Source: an uncultured Spirochaetaceae bacterium (lineage in GTDB: Bacteria > Spirochaetota > Spirochaetia > Sphaerochaetales > Sphaerochaetaceae). Taken from it: 50,459 bases of DNA. The notes beneath the pieces were generated by a model. That model was not told the origin of the DNA and made no database searches. It saw nothing but the letters and a program-made list of their open reading frames with translations. Positions 14,586-23,146 of the stretch are shown piece after piece (position 1 is the stretch's first letter; every line of letters begins with the position of its first letter). The DNA is taken from assembly GCA_944389975.1 (NCBI GenBank), contig CALXOH010000014.1, positions 1-50,459 of the forward strand, given 5' to 3'. The position numbers were made by a program, and so were the translations under genes.

Positions 14586-15326
14586 TCAACCCATCGAGTA
14601 GGCAAGTAATTTCCAGACAAGATCAAGTTCCAGATCCTGTCCACCATTTCCCTTGTTCATCTCTGAACGGATTGCATTGTTGAAGTTTTGTTCTATCTGG
14701 CTCCATGGATACATGGACGGGGCAAACAACACAAGGCGCTTTGTAGCTTTTGTGAATTTGACGCTCTGTGTGGTCGCACCAAGGAATTCCTGATCACCTC
14801 CCCAGGCATCTCCCAATTGATCAAAACTTTTATACATCCACTTTGGATAATTGGTGGGAATCCCATCCTTTTGCATCTCCAAAGGGTGGGCTGATGCATC
14901 TGTGAAGAGTACTATGATGTGTCTTTTCTTCGTTCCCTCTTGGACGAAGTCGGAGTTCATAGCCAAGGCAAGTGCCTCCAAACCGGACTCGGGTTCGTCT
15001 CCACCGCCTCCGGCCTTGATGCTGGAAACGTATCTGGTGAATGCATCGTTTTCTTCGGGCAGTTCGAAAAAGTCGGTTTCCTGCATTGCATACTCCGCAT
15101 CGACGTAGTAATCGCGGAAAACAATTACCTTTACCCTTAATTTTGCAATTCTTCGTTGGTTTTTTGAAAGTTCCTTCTCCAGATCGTTCCTGAATGAAAT
15201 CGTTAGTTCCTTCACTTTGTCGATCAAAGGTTGCATGCTTTGGGTACCATCGATTACGAAAACCACATCCACGTTCGTATCTATTGCCGTTGCGGCTCCA
15301 AGCATGTCTTGAATGCTGATTCCCAT
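14586..15326 (-). CDS. TerY-like vWA domain protein 2
   Basis: A 246-residue single vWA domain with an intact MIDAS: VFVIDGTQSMQP (D-x-T-x-S), GGGGDEPESGLEA and VLFTDASAHP. The ATG at 15326 has GGAG seven bases upstream. The frame remains open to 15470, where an ATG overlaps the upstream stop, so a 48-residue N-terminal extension cannot be excluded; it shows no relation to TerY proteins. The C-terminal motif RLVLFAPSMYPWSQIEQNFN is shared with both other vWA paralogues of the operon, a PW motif that may be a docking surface. Confidence 0.82.
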   Translation of the reverse strand: MGISIQDMLGAATAIDTNVDVVFVIDGTQSMQPLIDKVKELTISFRNDLEKELSKNQRRIAKLRVKVIVFRDYYVDAEYAMQETDFFELPEENDAFTRYVSSIKAGGGGDEPESGLEALALAMNSDFVQEGTKKRHIIVLFTDASAHPLEMQKDGIPTNYPKWMYKSFDQLGDAWGGDQEFLGATTQSVKFTKATKRLVLFAPSMYPWSQIEQNFNNAIRSEMNKGNGGQDLELDLVWKLLAYSMG

Positions 15327-15451
15327 GTAACTCTCCACGTTCAAAATGACTTTATCTAATTCTTCAGCAGAACAATTTTCTTGTCTAGGTTCAAATGCTT
15401 TTAATCTCTCTGATAATCGGGTTTCACTGAGCTGTCTGCGTTTATTCCAGC

Positions 15452-16144
15452 TCAGTAATAGTGGATACATGCGATGAGATTTGACAGCGGCTCGGGTTCT
15501 CCGTTGGAAAAGCGGGCGATATCCTCCGGTATTAAGTAATCAAGTGTTGTTTCAAGTTCATTCCAAGGATATTCATACGGAGAAAATACGACAAGTTGTC
15601 GGCTATACTTTCTTATGCGAGGATAGCGAATCCGTTCATCATCTTCCAAAAGCCATGCATGTTGGAATTCTTCAACTTTTTTCAAAATTGATTCATTCGG
15701 CTTTTCAGGCGAATGGACTGATGCTTTTGTGAAAAGAACAATTATGTGTCTTTTTATTCCTTCCGTCTGTACCCAATCGGCTTTCATCGCTTCCAGAACT
15801 GTGTCAATGCATTCTTCCACGCACCCTTCATCCTTACCGATTTCGATTGATTCCAGAAACCGGTTGAATTTGTTTCCTTCTTCAGGAAGGATAAGGAAGC
15901 CTGAATCACCATGTTGTTTTCCCGCTCCGCCAAACCAAATTGTCCTAACCCTTAGATTGTATTGCGATGGATCGTTTTTATAGAGATATTGGCATGTTTT
16001 CAGATTCTCTTCATAAAAATGATTGATTGCATTCTTGATGTTTCCGATTACATCTTTCATGTCAGTTGTCGTATCGATTAGAAAAACGACATCGTGGTTT
16101 CTGCTTGAAATCTTAGAGATCAGATCTTCGAATTTGAATTGCAC
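15452..16144 (-). CDS. TerY-like vWA protein 3 with degenerate metal site, first gene of the operon
   Basis: A 230-residue vWA protein starting at GTG 16144 behind CGGAGG; an alternative upstream TTG lacks such a site. Its fold follows the two downstream paralogues (RHIIVLFTKASVHS; LVVFSPYEYPWNELETTLDY), but the metal-coordinating positions are changed: D-T-T-T-D replaces D-x-T-x-S, and TKA replaces TDA, so Asp becomes Lys. The GGGD loop is also lost (GKDEGCVEECIDT). It probably no longer binds metal and may serve as a structural or inhibitory partner. The gap to the MATE gene upstream is 72 bases, so the operon may have its own promoter, but no clear hexamers were found. Confidence 0.78.
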   Translation of the reverse strand: MQFKFEDLISKISSRNHDVVFLIDTTTDMKDVIGNIKNAINHFYEENLKTCQYLYKNDPSQYNLRVRTIWFGGAGKQHGDSGFLILPEEGNKFNRFLESIEIGKDEGCVEECIDTVLEAMKADWVQTEGIKRHIIVLFTKASVHSPEKPNESILKKVEEFQHAWLLEDDERIRYPRIRKYSRQLVVFSPYEYPWNELETTLDYLIPEDIARFSNGEPEPLSNLIACIHYY

Positions 16145-16216
16145 CGATACCTCCGTTTTGCGGTCAATGGTCAAGTAATCACAGTTGACGACAAAAACAA
16201 TGCGATGTAAAGGCCT

Positions 16217-17575
16217 TTATGCCTTCGAGGGCCCTGTTTCAAGTATTTTCTTATGAACGATGAGAAATGTAGTGAAGCACGTAATTGCGGAAAGTGCGTC
16301 TGCAATCGATTCAGCTAGGAATACGCCTGTAACACCAAGTGCAGTCGATGAAAGTATGAATACCAAAGGTATGAGCAGTATTATCTTCCGGAATATTGCG
16401 AAAAACAATGAAATACGGGCTTGTCCAAGGCCGATGAACGAGTTTTGCGATGCGCACTGGAGTCCGAAAATCGAAATACCCGTGATGTAGTACTTCATGT
16501 ACGGGGATGCAAATTCCACCAAGTTTTCATCGGAAGTGAAAAACCCGATTACCACTCCCGGAACCAGATTGCAGGTAAGGGAGATGAGGAGTGTGTATGA
16601 CACTTCAGTGATTGCTGCAAATCGGAATATCTTCCTCACCCTGTCATTCAGTCGCGCCCCGAAGTTGTAGCTTACAAGAGGGGTTACGGCCTGGTTCATT
16701 CCGTTCACAGGCATCATCGAGAAATTGAGGATCGACGACATTATGGTCATCGCACCGACTGCCATGTCCCCGGAGATCACTTGCAGCCGGGAAGTGAATG
16801 AGAAGGAGATCGCAGCCTCCGTTGCACTCATTATGAAAGGGGAGACGCCCAATGAAACGATTGAGAGAAGTGTTTTAGCCTTTATCCTTGCTTTTTTCAA
16901 ATCCAGTTTCAGTTCGCTTTTCCTTCCCGATAGGAACGAAACTACGTAGATTGCCGATGCCATCTGGCTAATTACTGTGGCAATGGCAGCTCCCCGTGCC
17001 CCCATGTCGAAGAGGAATATGAACACCGGATCGAGTATGATGTTCATCACTGCTCCTATCACTACAGTCATCATGCTCTTCACTGTCTTTCCCTCTGCCG
17101 AGATGAATGGATTGAGGCCGAGTGTGAGTAGGACAAACGGCGTTCCGAGCAGGTACACTTCCATGTATTCGTTTCCGTAGGGGAACGTGACGTCCGATGC
17201 GCCGAAGAGGTATAGGATTGGGCGCTTGAACAAGTAGAAGAACGCCATCAGAATGACTGAAAGCACAATCAGGGATGATGCTGCCGTCGATAAAATCTCT
17301 TCCGCCTTGCCTTTTTTCCCTTGTCCCATGCGGATTGCAGATAGCGGCCCGCCTCCGTTTCCGATCAATGATGAAAAAGCTGTGATCAGGAGTATGATGG
17401 GGTAGGTTATACCCACTCCCGTGAGTATCGCGGCCCCTTCTTCCTCTATGTGTCCGAGGTAGATTCTGTCGACGATGTTGTACAATCCGTTGACAAGCTG
17501 GGCTATTATCAGGGGAAACGCCATCTCCGGCAGAAGACGTGAAATCTTTTTCTCCCCGAGATCCTTCTGGTTCAT
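16217..17575 (-). CDS. MATE family efflux transporter
   Basis: A 452-residue integral membrane protein with 12 predicted helices in two six-helix halves, the length normal for the family. The opening (ISRLLPEMAFPLIIAQLVNG, then YNIVDRIYLG) and the second-half signature (NFSMMPVNGMNQAVTPLVSYNFGA) are typical of MATE multidrug and toxin exporters, which use a Na+ or H+ gradient. The ATG overlaps the stop codon of the DUF3737 gene as ATGA, so the two are translationally coupled. The substrate is unknown. Confidence 0.92.
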   Translation of the reverse strand: MNQKDLGEKKISRLLPEMAFPLIIAQLVNGLYNIVDRIYLGHIEEEGAAILTGVGITYPIILLITAFSSLIGNGGGPLSAIRMGQGKKGKAEEILSTAASSLIVLSVILMAFFYLFKRPILYLFGASDVTFPYGNEYMEVYLLGTPFVLLTLGLNPFISAEGKTVKSMMTVVIGAVMNIILDPVFIFLFDMGARGAAIATVISQMASAIYVVSFLSGRKSELKLDLKKARIKAKTLLSIVSLGVSPFIMSATEAAISFSFTSRLQVISGDMAVGAMTIMSSILNFSMMPVNGMNQAVTPLVSYNFGARLNDRVRKIFRFAAITEVSYTLLISLTCNLVPGVVIGFFTSDENLVEFASPYMKYYITGISIFGLQCASQNSFIGLGQARISLFFAIFRKIILLIPLVFILSSTALGVTGVFLAESIADALSAITCFTTFLIVHKKILETGPSKA

Positions 17576-18411
17576 AGGTTTTTGATCACTACTTTCCCTT
17601 TCGCATTCTCGTCGTCGTTTATCATCTTTCCGACCGAGGGAACTTCAATGACGCCCGACCTAGGGTTCTTTATGCTCTCCACCGGGGTTGTTATCGATGC
17701 CATCACGTCAGATTTCTCGAACGAAAGGTCGGTCCCGATCATCCTGCAGTTTATAAGCTTCAGGTTCTTTGCATAGCATAAAGGCTGGGTGCCTATGATC
17801 GTGGAGTCGATCAACGTCAGACCGTCGGAGTACCATGCCAGGTATTCCCCTTTGATCGTGCTGTTCATTACCACCACGTTCTTTGCGTGCCAGAACGCAT
17901 CCTTCGTATCGAAGTTGCAGTTTTTGAATATTCCGTTCTCCATGTACTGGAATGAATATTTACCTTTGAAAGTGACGTTTTCAAAGACGATATCCTTGGA
18001 GCGCATCAAGAAGTATTCGCTTTCGGCGTTGCTGTCGATTACGTTCACGCCGTTTACAGACCATCCGAACTCCGGGGATATGATATCTGAGTTTCTGATC
18101 GTCACGGACGAGCACTCCCTGAGCGCTTTTATCCCGTGCATCTTCGTATCAGTTATCGTGATGTTTGACGAGTACCAGAGCGCAGCACGGCAGTTTGCAG
18201 TCATCGTCGAATCAGCTATCTTGAGGTTGTCCACGTGCCAGAAAGGGTATCTGAGGTCAAAGTACGTATTCTTTACAATTATGTTGTTGCATTCCTTGAA
18301 TGCGCTTTCCCCGTCTGCCGGGCCTGCAAAAGATGCATTCTCGATCATCAGGTCACTTCTGCCGTAGAAAGCACGTTCCTCGTCGTAATTTCCGCCAGTT
18401 ATATGTTCCAT
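17572..18411 (-). CDS. DUF3737 family protein, predicted beta-helix
   Basis: A 279-residue protein beginning MEHITGGNYDEERAFYG, with short repeats of the form -I-x-N-x-x-F/S- (CNNIIVKNTYF; SSNITITDTKM; SSVTIRNSDI; DIVFENVTFKG) that indicate a right-handed parallel beta-helix. The opening and the repeats match DUF3737. The start at 18411 has GGGAG nine bases upstream and a promoter (18436-18464). The same frame remains open upstream through the antisense of tRNA-His; that extension is not credible. Its coupling to a MATE exporter suggests a related role, but the activity is unknown. Confidence 0.85.
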   Translation of the reverse strand: MEHITGGNYDEERAFYGRSDLMIENASFAGPADGESAFKECNNIIVKNTYFDLRYPFWHVDNLKIADSTMTANCRAALWYSSNITITDTKMHGIKALRECSSVTIRNSDIISPEFGWSVNGVNVIDSNAESEYFLMRSKDIVFENVTFKGKYSFQYMENGIFKNCNFDTKDAFWHAKNVVVMNSTIKGEYLAWYSDGLTLIDSTIIGTQPLCYAKNLKLINCRMIGTDLSFEKSDVMASITTPVESIKNPRSGVIEVPSVGKMINDDENAKGKVVIKNL

Positions 18412-18435
18412 CGCTGTATTCTCCCGGACAGGATT

Positions 18436-18464
18436 AAAATATATTCCAATCCTACAAATGGCAA
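18436..18464 (-). promoter_or_regulatory. Promoter of the DUF3737-MATE operon
   Basis: On the minus strand TTGCCA (18459-18464) and TATTTT (18436-18441) are spaced by 17 bases. The transcript would start about 20 bases before the DUF3737 ATG. Confidence 0.55.
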
Positions 18465-18533
18465 GAGTGGGAAAGTGATTGACACTCATTAGGAAATTGT
18501 GGCAAAGTACTTTTGCTGGTTTTCCAGTGAAAT

Positions 18534-18607
18534 GGTGAGAGTAGTTCAGCTGGTAGAGCGCCAGATTGTGGTTCTGGTTGTCGAGGGTTCGAATCCCTTC
18601 TCTCACC
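18534..18607 (+). tRNA. tRNA-His(GUG)
   Basis: Acceptor GTGAGAG/CTCTCAC preceded by the extra G(-1) opposite C73, as expected for tRNA-His. The anticodon loop TTGTGGT gives GUG. CCA is not encoded. A TTGACA at 18479 may be its -35, but no well-spaced -10 is clear. Confidence 0.95.
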
Positions 18608-18610
18608 CGG

Positions 18611-18643
18611 GAGGCAAGGTCGTTTGATCCTGCCTCTTTTTTT
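18611..18643 (+). terminator. Terminator of tRNA-His
   Basis: GAGGCAAGG pairs with CCTGCCTC (one bulged A) and is followed by seven T residues on the plus strand. It also lies just beyond the convergent outer-membrane protein gene. Confidence 0.85.
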
Positions 18644-18646
18644 CTT

Positions 18647-19210
18647 TCAGAACGCGTAACCCACGCCGAGCGCAATCTGCCACCGCATCGTATTCTTTCC
18701 CAGATCGAGCGTTGCGATGCTCTCGTTCTCAAACACAGTCATGTCTATGAGGTTGTAGCCTGCGTATGCAGTAAGGTTCAGACTCAGGTGTGACATGATC
18801 ACAACTTCCGTATTCAGTGCAAGTGCGATGGTAAGCACGTTGTCAAATGCATTTCTTCCCGTGACTTTCATCGGAGTGTAGGTGTATATCAAACCACCGC
18901 CGAGTCTGAGATGTACGACATCCCCGAATCCTATGTGGAAATAGTTCAGATAGTCGACTTCAAGCCCCGTGTTGATTCCGCTGTATTTGTCCCCCTGCGG
19001 GGAGAAGAAGGCACCAGCGCCGAGTGAGAGCGAATAGCTGTTGCCGACGTCGAGCATGAGAGTTGCCTTCAGCGGTACGTTGTTCTCCATCACTTCGGGC
19101 TTTTCCGAGAAGATGTAGTCACCCGTGTAGCCCGATTCGATCATGATGCTTGATGAGAACAGGGGAGAAATGGAAAATATGATGACAAGTATTGAGATCG
19201 CTTTCTTCAT
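18647..19210 (-). CDS. Outer-membrane beta-barrel protein
   Basis: A 187-residue protein with a signal peptide (MKKAISILVIIFSISPLFSS). The rest is made of alternating hydrophobic and polar beta strands (SYSLSLGAGAFF, VVHLRLGGGLIYTY, HLSLNLTAYAGYN) and ends in a C-terminal Phe after IALGVGYAF, the usual signal for insertion by the BAM complex. Eight strands are plausible. No named family is recognised; small barrels of this kind are common in spirochaetes. It is transcribed away from the ABC importer genes. Confidence 0.78.
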   Translation of the reverse strand: MKKAISILVIIFSISPLFSSSIMIESGYTGDYIFSEKPEVMENNVPLKATLMLDVGNSYSLSLGAGAFFSPQGDKYSGINTGLEVDYLNYFHIGFGDVVHLRLGGGLIYTYTPMKVTGRNAFDNVLTIALALNTEVVIMSHLSLNLTAYAGYNLIDMTVFENESIATLDLGKNTMRWQIALGVGYAF

Positions 19211-19245
19211 GCGTATTCCTTACGGGAAATTCCAATGAATAGATA

Positions 19246-19274
19246 TTGAATAAGTATGCTCTTTTCTGTATAAA
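19246..19274 (+). promoter_or_regulatory. Promoter of the branched-chain amino acid importer operon
   Basis: TTGAAT (19246-19251) and TATAAA (19269-19274) are spaced by exactly 17 bases, about 37 bases before the binding protein gene, which has GGAGG eight bases before its ATG. Confidence 0.7.
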
Positions 19275-19310
19275 TATCAACAAAATTGTTTTTCCAATCT
19301 GGAGGTTTTT

Positions 19311-20471
19311 ATGAGAGGAAAGAAACTTGTTTTGATCTTGGCTGTAATGCTTGTTGCTTCTCTTTCCCTGTTTGCCCAGGCTAGCAGCGACTCAGATTCA
19401 TACAAGATCGGTTTTATCGGTCCTCTGACGGGAGACAACTCAGCTTATGGCGTTTTCTGCCGACAGGCAGCTGAACTTGCCGTCAATCAGGCGAACGCAA
19501 ACGGCGGTATCGATGGAAAGATGATCGAGTTGATCGCTGAAGACAGCGAAGGTTCGGTTGAAAGAGGTCTTGCAGCTATTGAAAAACTCAGCTCTTCAGA
19601 CAACATCGTCGCACTTGTAGGACCCGTTCTCACAGGTACTGCATTTGCTGTAGGCGAGAGATGCCAGAACGAGGGAATTCCGATGATCTCTCCGTCCGCA
19701 ACGCACGCTGACATTACGAACATCGGCGACTACATTTTCCGCACGATCGTATCCGACGGTCTGCAGGGACAGGTCGCTGGAACATATTTCTATGATGTTC
19801 TCGGTTACAGGAACATCGGATGCCTATACGTCATGAACGACTATTCGAAGGGTCTTTACGATGGAATGAAGGCTGCTTTCGAGGCAAAGGGCGGCACTGT
19901 AAGTGCAGTTGAGACTGGAAACGTCGGAGACAAGGACTTCAGGACGCAGCTTACCAACCTCAAGAACAGCAATGTCGAGGCTATCTACATCCCGAACTAC
20001 ACAGTGGAGATGGCACAGATGCTCGAGCAGGCTGCCCAGGTTGGAATTACTGTTCCGTTCCTCTCCTGCGACGGCTTCTCCAACCCTGACATTTATGCAC
20101 TCGCTGGGGATTTCACCGACGGCGTAATCTACGTAGCTCCGGCTCCTGCAAAGGAAAGCGATCTCCACACGAAGTTCGTAAGCGAATACGAGGCTGCATT
20201 CAACATGTCTCCTGATTCGTTTGCAACGAACGCATACGATGCAACGAACATCATCATCGAGGCAATGAGGAGCGCAGGTACCGACCGCGCTGCAGTACGC
20301 GATGAAATTGCCGCCACAAAGGATTTCGTCGGAGCATCCGGAGTGATCAACTTCGCACCCAACGGCGACCTCGTGGCTTATCAGGCGATATACAAAGTCG
20401 AAGGAACCACGCCGGTCTATCAGGGCTCCTATTCTGTCGATGCAGACGGCAACCTCGTTCAGGTCGACTGA
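19311..20471 (+). CDS. livJ: Branched-chain amino acid type ABC transporter substrate-binding protein
   Basis: A 386-residue periplasmic protein with a signal peptide (MRGKKLVLILAVMLVASLSL, cleaved near FAQA). The mature part begins with IGFIGPLTGDNSAYG and contains GPVLTGTAFAVGE and ISPSATHADIT, typical of the Leu/Ile/Val-binding (periplasmic-binding type 6) family. It delivers the ligand to the LivHM permeases encoded directly downstream. Family members also bind amides, urea or other amino acids, so the ligand is not proven. An attenuator follows, which would make this gene more highly expressed than the membrane components. Confidence 0.93.
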   Translation: MRGKKLVLILAVMLVASLSLFAQASSDSDSYKIGFIGPLTGDNSAYGVFCRQAAELAVNQANANGGIDGKMIELIAEDSEGSVERGLAAIEKLSSSDNIVALVGPVLTGTAFAVGERCQNEGIPMISPSATHADITNIGDYIFRTIVSDGLQGQVAGTYFYDVLGYRNIGCLYVMNDYSKGLYDGMKAAFEAKGGTVSAVETGNVGDKDFRTQLTNLKNSNVEAIYIPNYTVEMAQMLEQAAQVGITVPFLSCDGFSNPDIYALAGDFTDGVIYVAPAPAKESDLHTKFVSEYEAAFNMSPDSFATNAYDATNIIIEAMRSAGTDRAAVRDEIAATKDFVGASGVINFAPNGDLVAYQAIYKVEGTTPVYQGSYSVDADGNLVQVD

Positions 20472-20485
20472 TAATTAGATTCTCA

Positions 20486-20520
20486 CCTCTCCCCGAAAAG
20501 GGAGGGGAATGTTTTTTTTT
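20486..20520 (+). terminator. Partial terminator/attenuator between binding protein and permease genes
   Basis: The 8-bp stem CCTCTCCC/GGGAGGGG (one G-T pair) is followed after AAT G by nine T residues. It lies between two genes of one operon, so it probably stops only part of the transcripts and raises the ratio of binding protein to permease. Confidence 0.85.
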
Positions 20521-20533
20521 CCAGGGGTAATGT

Positions 20534-21454
20534 GTGGACTCTATATCAATGTTTTTCCAGCATTTCACTAACGGCCTGACGCTGGGCGGAATCTATGCGC
20601 TCATTGCATTGGGCTATACCATGGTCTATGGAATACTTAAATTCATAAACTTCGCCCATGGGGATATCCTCATGGTCGGCGCTTACATAGGCATGTTCTC
20701 ATTCAACTTCTTCCGGGGGGATGCGCCTCTCGGGGCATGGACGTTCTTCTCGTTTGTTCTTGCGATGATCGTCTCTGCTGCCTTCTGTGCGTTCTTGGGC
20801 ATGTTCATAGAGCGTGTTGCGTACAAGCCGTTGAGGCACGCTTCAAGGCTTGCCCCTCTATTGAGTGCAATCGGAGTTTCGTTCATCCTTTCAAACGGCG
20901 CAGCATGGCTTTGGGGCACCCAGTCGAAGAAGTTCGATTATCCGTTTGACAACACTCCGCTGATGATCGGAGGGGTTGCAATAACTCCCCACCAGATACT
21001 TATTCTCGTCGTATCGCTGATTCTCATGGTCGTTTTGAAGCTTTTTGTCGATAGGACAAGACTGGGTAAGGCGATGAGGGCCACTTCCCTCGATCAGGAT
21101 ACTGCGCTTTTGATGGGAATCAACGTGAACCAGGTCATAAGCCTTACGTTCGCAATCGGAAGTGCGCTTGCTGCAATCGGCGGTATCTTGATCGCATTCG
21201 ATTACAAATGCTACCCGACGCTGGGCATGATGACCGGATTGAAAGCATTCGTTGCCGCAGTTGCGGGGGGAATCGGAAACATCACGGGTGCAATGCTCGG
21301 TGGAATCCTTCTGGGACTTCTGGAGACATTCGGAGTTGCAATACTTGGAATCCCGATGGGATACAAGGACACAATTGCATTTGCAATACTTATACTTATT
21401 CTTCTTGTAAAGCCTGAAGGGCTTCTCGGGAAGAGGGAAAAGGAGAAAGTCTGA
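20534..21454 (+). CDS. livH: Branched-chain amino acid ABC transporter permease LivH
   Basis: A 306-residue inner-membrane protein with about eight helices. The N-terminal motif GLTLGGIYALIALGYTMVYG and NFAHGDILMVGAY are LivH signatures, and the EAA-like cytoplasmic loop is TRLGKAMRATSLDQDTALLMG. The GTG start at 20534 lies 14 bases after the attenuator. It pairs with LivM, whose ATG overlaps its stop codon by one base. Confidence 0.95.
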   Translation: MDSISMFFQHFTNGLTLGGIYALIALGYTMVYGILKFINFAHGDILMVGAYIGMFSFNFFRGDAPLGAWTFFSFVLAMIVSAAFCAFLGMFIERVAYKPLRHASRLAPLLSAIGVSFILSNGAAWLWGTQSKKFDYPFDNTPLMIGGVAITPHQILILVVSLILMVVLKLFVDRTRLGKAMRATSLDQDTALLMGINVNQVISLTFAIGSALAAIGGILIAFDYKCYPTLGMMTGLKAFVAAVAGGIGNITGAMLGGILLGLLETFGVAILGIPMGYKDTIAFAILILILLVKPEGLLGKREKEKV

Positions 21455-22365
21455 TGAGTTTTTTCCTTCTTATCCTGATTTACACCGGAATATATGCATT
21501 GATGGCCATCGGGCAGAACCTCATCACCGGATATGGTGGCATGCTCTCGCTCTGTCAGGCTGGTTTTTATGGTATCGGAGCGTACGCGACTGCGATACTG
21601 ACAGTTACGTTCGGTTGGAATTTCTGGGCGACTCTTCCCGTGGCGATCGGGCTTTCAGCTCTATTCGGGCTTCTGATCGGACTTCCGACACTCCGCCTGA
21701 ACGGAGACTACCTTGCAATAGCAACCCTGGGCTTTGGAGAGATCGTCAGGAACGTTCTCAACAACTGGGTCTCCCTTACGAACGGACCCATGGGAATACA
21801 GCGCATCCCGATGGTCGAGATCTTCGGCTTCCAGATCAATCCGTACAGGAAGGTTGCATTTGCAATCCTCGTCTGGGTATTCGTCGTAGCGCTCTATTTC
21901 ATCTTCAAACGCTTTGCAAAGTGCAGGCTCGGCAGGGCTTTGATGGCTATAAGCGAAGATGAGATTGCAGCAGGAAGCATGGGTATAAACGTCACGATCT
22001 ACAAGGTCGTTGCATTCATGCTCGGAGCATCCTCTGCAGGGCTCGCTGGTTCGTTCTTCGCCGTCTATTCGCTCTCCGTCACCCCTGGTTCGTTCCAGTT
22101 CATGACTTCCGTACTGGTTCTTTGCATGGTCGTACTCGGAGGCATGGGGAACTTCAAAGCATGCATACTGGGCGCATTCATCATCCAGTTCATCTCCTAT
22201 CTGCCGCAGCTATTGGGTGTTACGAACCTTGTACCTGCCCAGGCGAAGCAGGTCTTCTTCGGCCTTATCCTCGTAGTGATGATGGTTTGGAGGCCTCAAG
22301 GCATCCTCGGCCGTGAGAAATTCACTTATGTGAAAAAGAGTGCAAAAGGTATCCAGGAGGGGTAG
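21454..22365 (+). CDS. livM: Branched-chain amino acid ABC transporter permease LivM
   Basis: A 303-residue membrane protein of the LivM family: MLSLCQAGFYGIGAYATAI near the N-terminus, LPTLRLNGDYLAIATLGFGE, and the ATPase-contact loop SRLGRALMAISEDEIAAGSMG-like sequence near residue 155. It forms the heteromeric channel with LivH. Translation is coupled to livH (TGATG). Confidence 0.95.
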   Translation: MSFFLLILIYTGIYALMAIGQNLITGYGGMLSLCQAGFYGIGAYATAILTVTFGWNFWATLPVAIGLSALFGLLIGLPTLRLNGDYLAIATLGFGEIVRNVLNNWVSLTNGPMGIQRIPMVEIFGFQINPYRKVAFAILVWVFVVALYFIFKRFAKCRLGRALMAISEDEIAAGSMGINVTIYKVVAFMLGASSAGLAGSFFAVYSLSVTPGSFQFMTSVLVLCMVVLGGMGNFKACILGAFIIQFISYLPQLLGVTNLVPAQAKQVFFGLILVVMMVWRPQGILGREKFTYVKKSAKGIQEG

Positions 22366-22368
22366 GCG

Positions 22369-23145
22369 ATGTTGCTCGAGACTGAAAAACTTACAAGGAT
22401 ATACGGTGGCGTAGTTGCGATCAACGACGTCGATTTCCACGCATCCGAAGGGCTTATCACAGGTCTCATCGGACCGAACGGGGCTGGTAAGACGACCCTC
22501 TTCAACAACATGACCGGACTGGACGTGCCCACAAGGGGAAAGGTGTTTTTCGAAGGGAACGACATAACCGGGAAAAGCGCGCATGAGATTTCAAGGATGG
22601 GCATTGCAAGGACTTTCCAGAACATCCGCCTTTTCAAAGAGATGTCAGTGATCGAAAACGTGATGATCGGCAGGCATTTCAAGGTCGGAAACAAGGACAA
22701 AGGGAGGTTTCGACAAGCTCTCAAGAGTTACTTCTTCATGTCAAGGGAAGAGCGCTGGATATATGACAGCGCAATGGAATACCTCGAGTTCCTCGAGCTT
22801 GGGAAGTTCGCAAACGATGACGCGAAAAGCCTTCCGTACGGGCATCAGAGGGAGCTTGAGATAGCGCGTGCACTGGCTACCGAGCCGAAGCTTTTGTTCC
22901 TCGACGAACCCGCTGCAGGAATGAACCCGCAGGAGACTGAACATTTGATGGAAACCATCAGGCGCATTAGGGACAAGGGGATCAGCATCGTATTGATCGA
23001 GCACGACATGAAACTCGTTATGAACATCTGCGACGAGATCACAGTCCTTTCTTTCGGACAGAAGATAGCAGAGGGAACTCCTGAGGAGATCCAGAACAAC
23101 GAAACGGTCATAGAGGCATACCTCGGACGGGAAGAGGAGGATTGA
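22369..23145 (+). CDS. livG: Branched-chain amino acid ABC transporter ATPase LivG
   Basis: A 258-residue cytoplasmic ATPase. Walker A is GPNGAGKTTLF, the signature region LPYGHQRELEIARAL (the LivG type of ABC signature), Walker B LLFLDEPAAGMNP, and the switch His lies in IEHDM. It energises transport together with LivF. It starts three bases after livM. Confidence 0.96.
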   Translation: MLLETEKLTRIYGGVVAINDVDFHASEGLITGLIGPNGAGKTTLFNNMTGLDVPTRGKVFFEGNDITGKSAHEISRMGIARTFQNIRLFKEMSVIENVMIGRHFKVGNKDKGRFRQALKSYFFMSREERWIYDSAMEYLEFLELGKFANDDAKSLPYGHQRELEIARALATEPKLLFLDEPAAGMNPQETEHLMETIRRIRDKGISIVLIEHDMKLVMNICDEITVLSFGQKIAEGTPEEIQNNETVIEAYLGREEED

Positions 23146-23146
23146 A

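Noticed and set aside
18412-18732. Upstream extension of the DUF3737 frame
   Set aside because: It runs antisense through tRNA-His and past a good promoter; the family start at 18411 has a ribosome-binding site.
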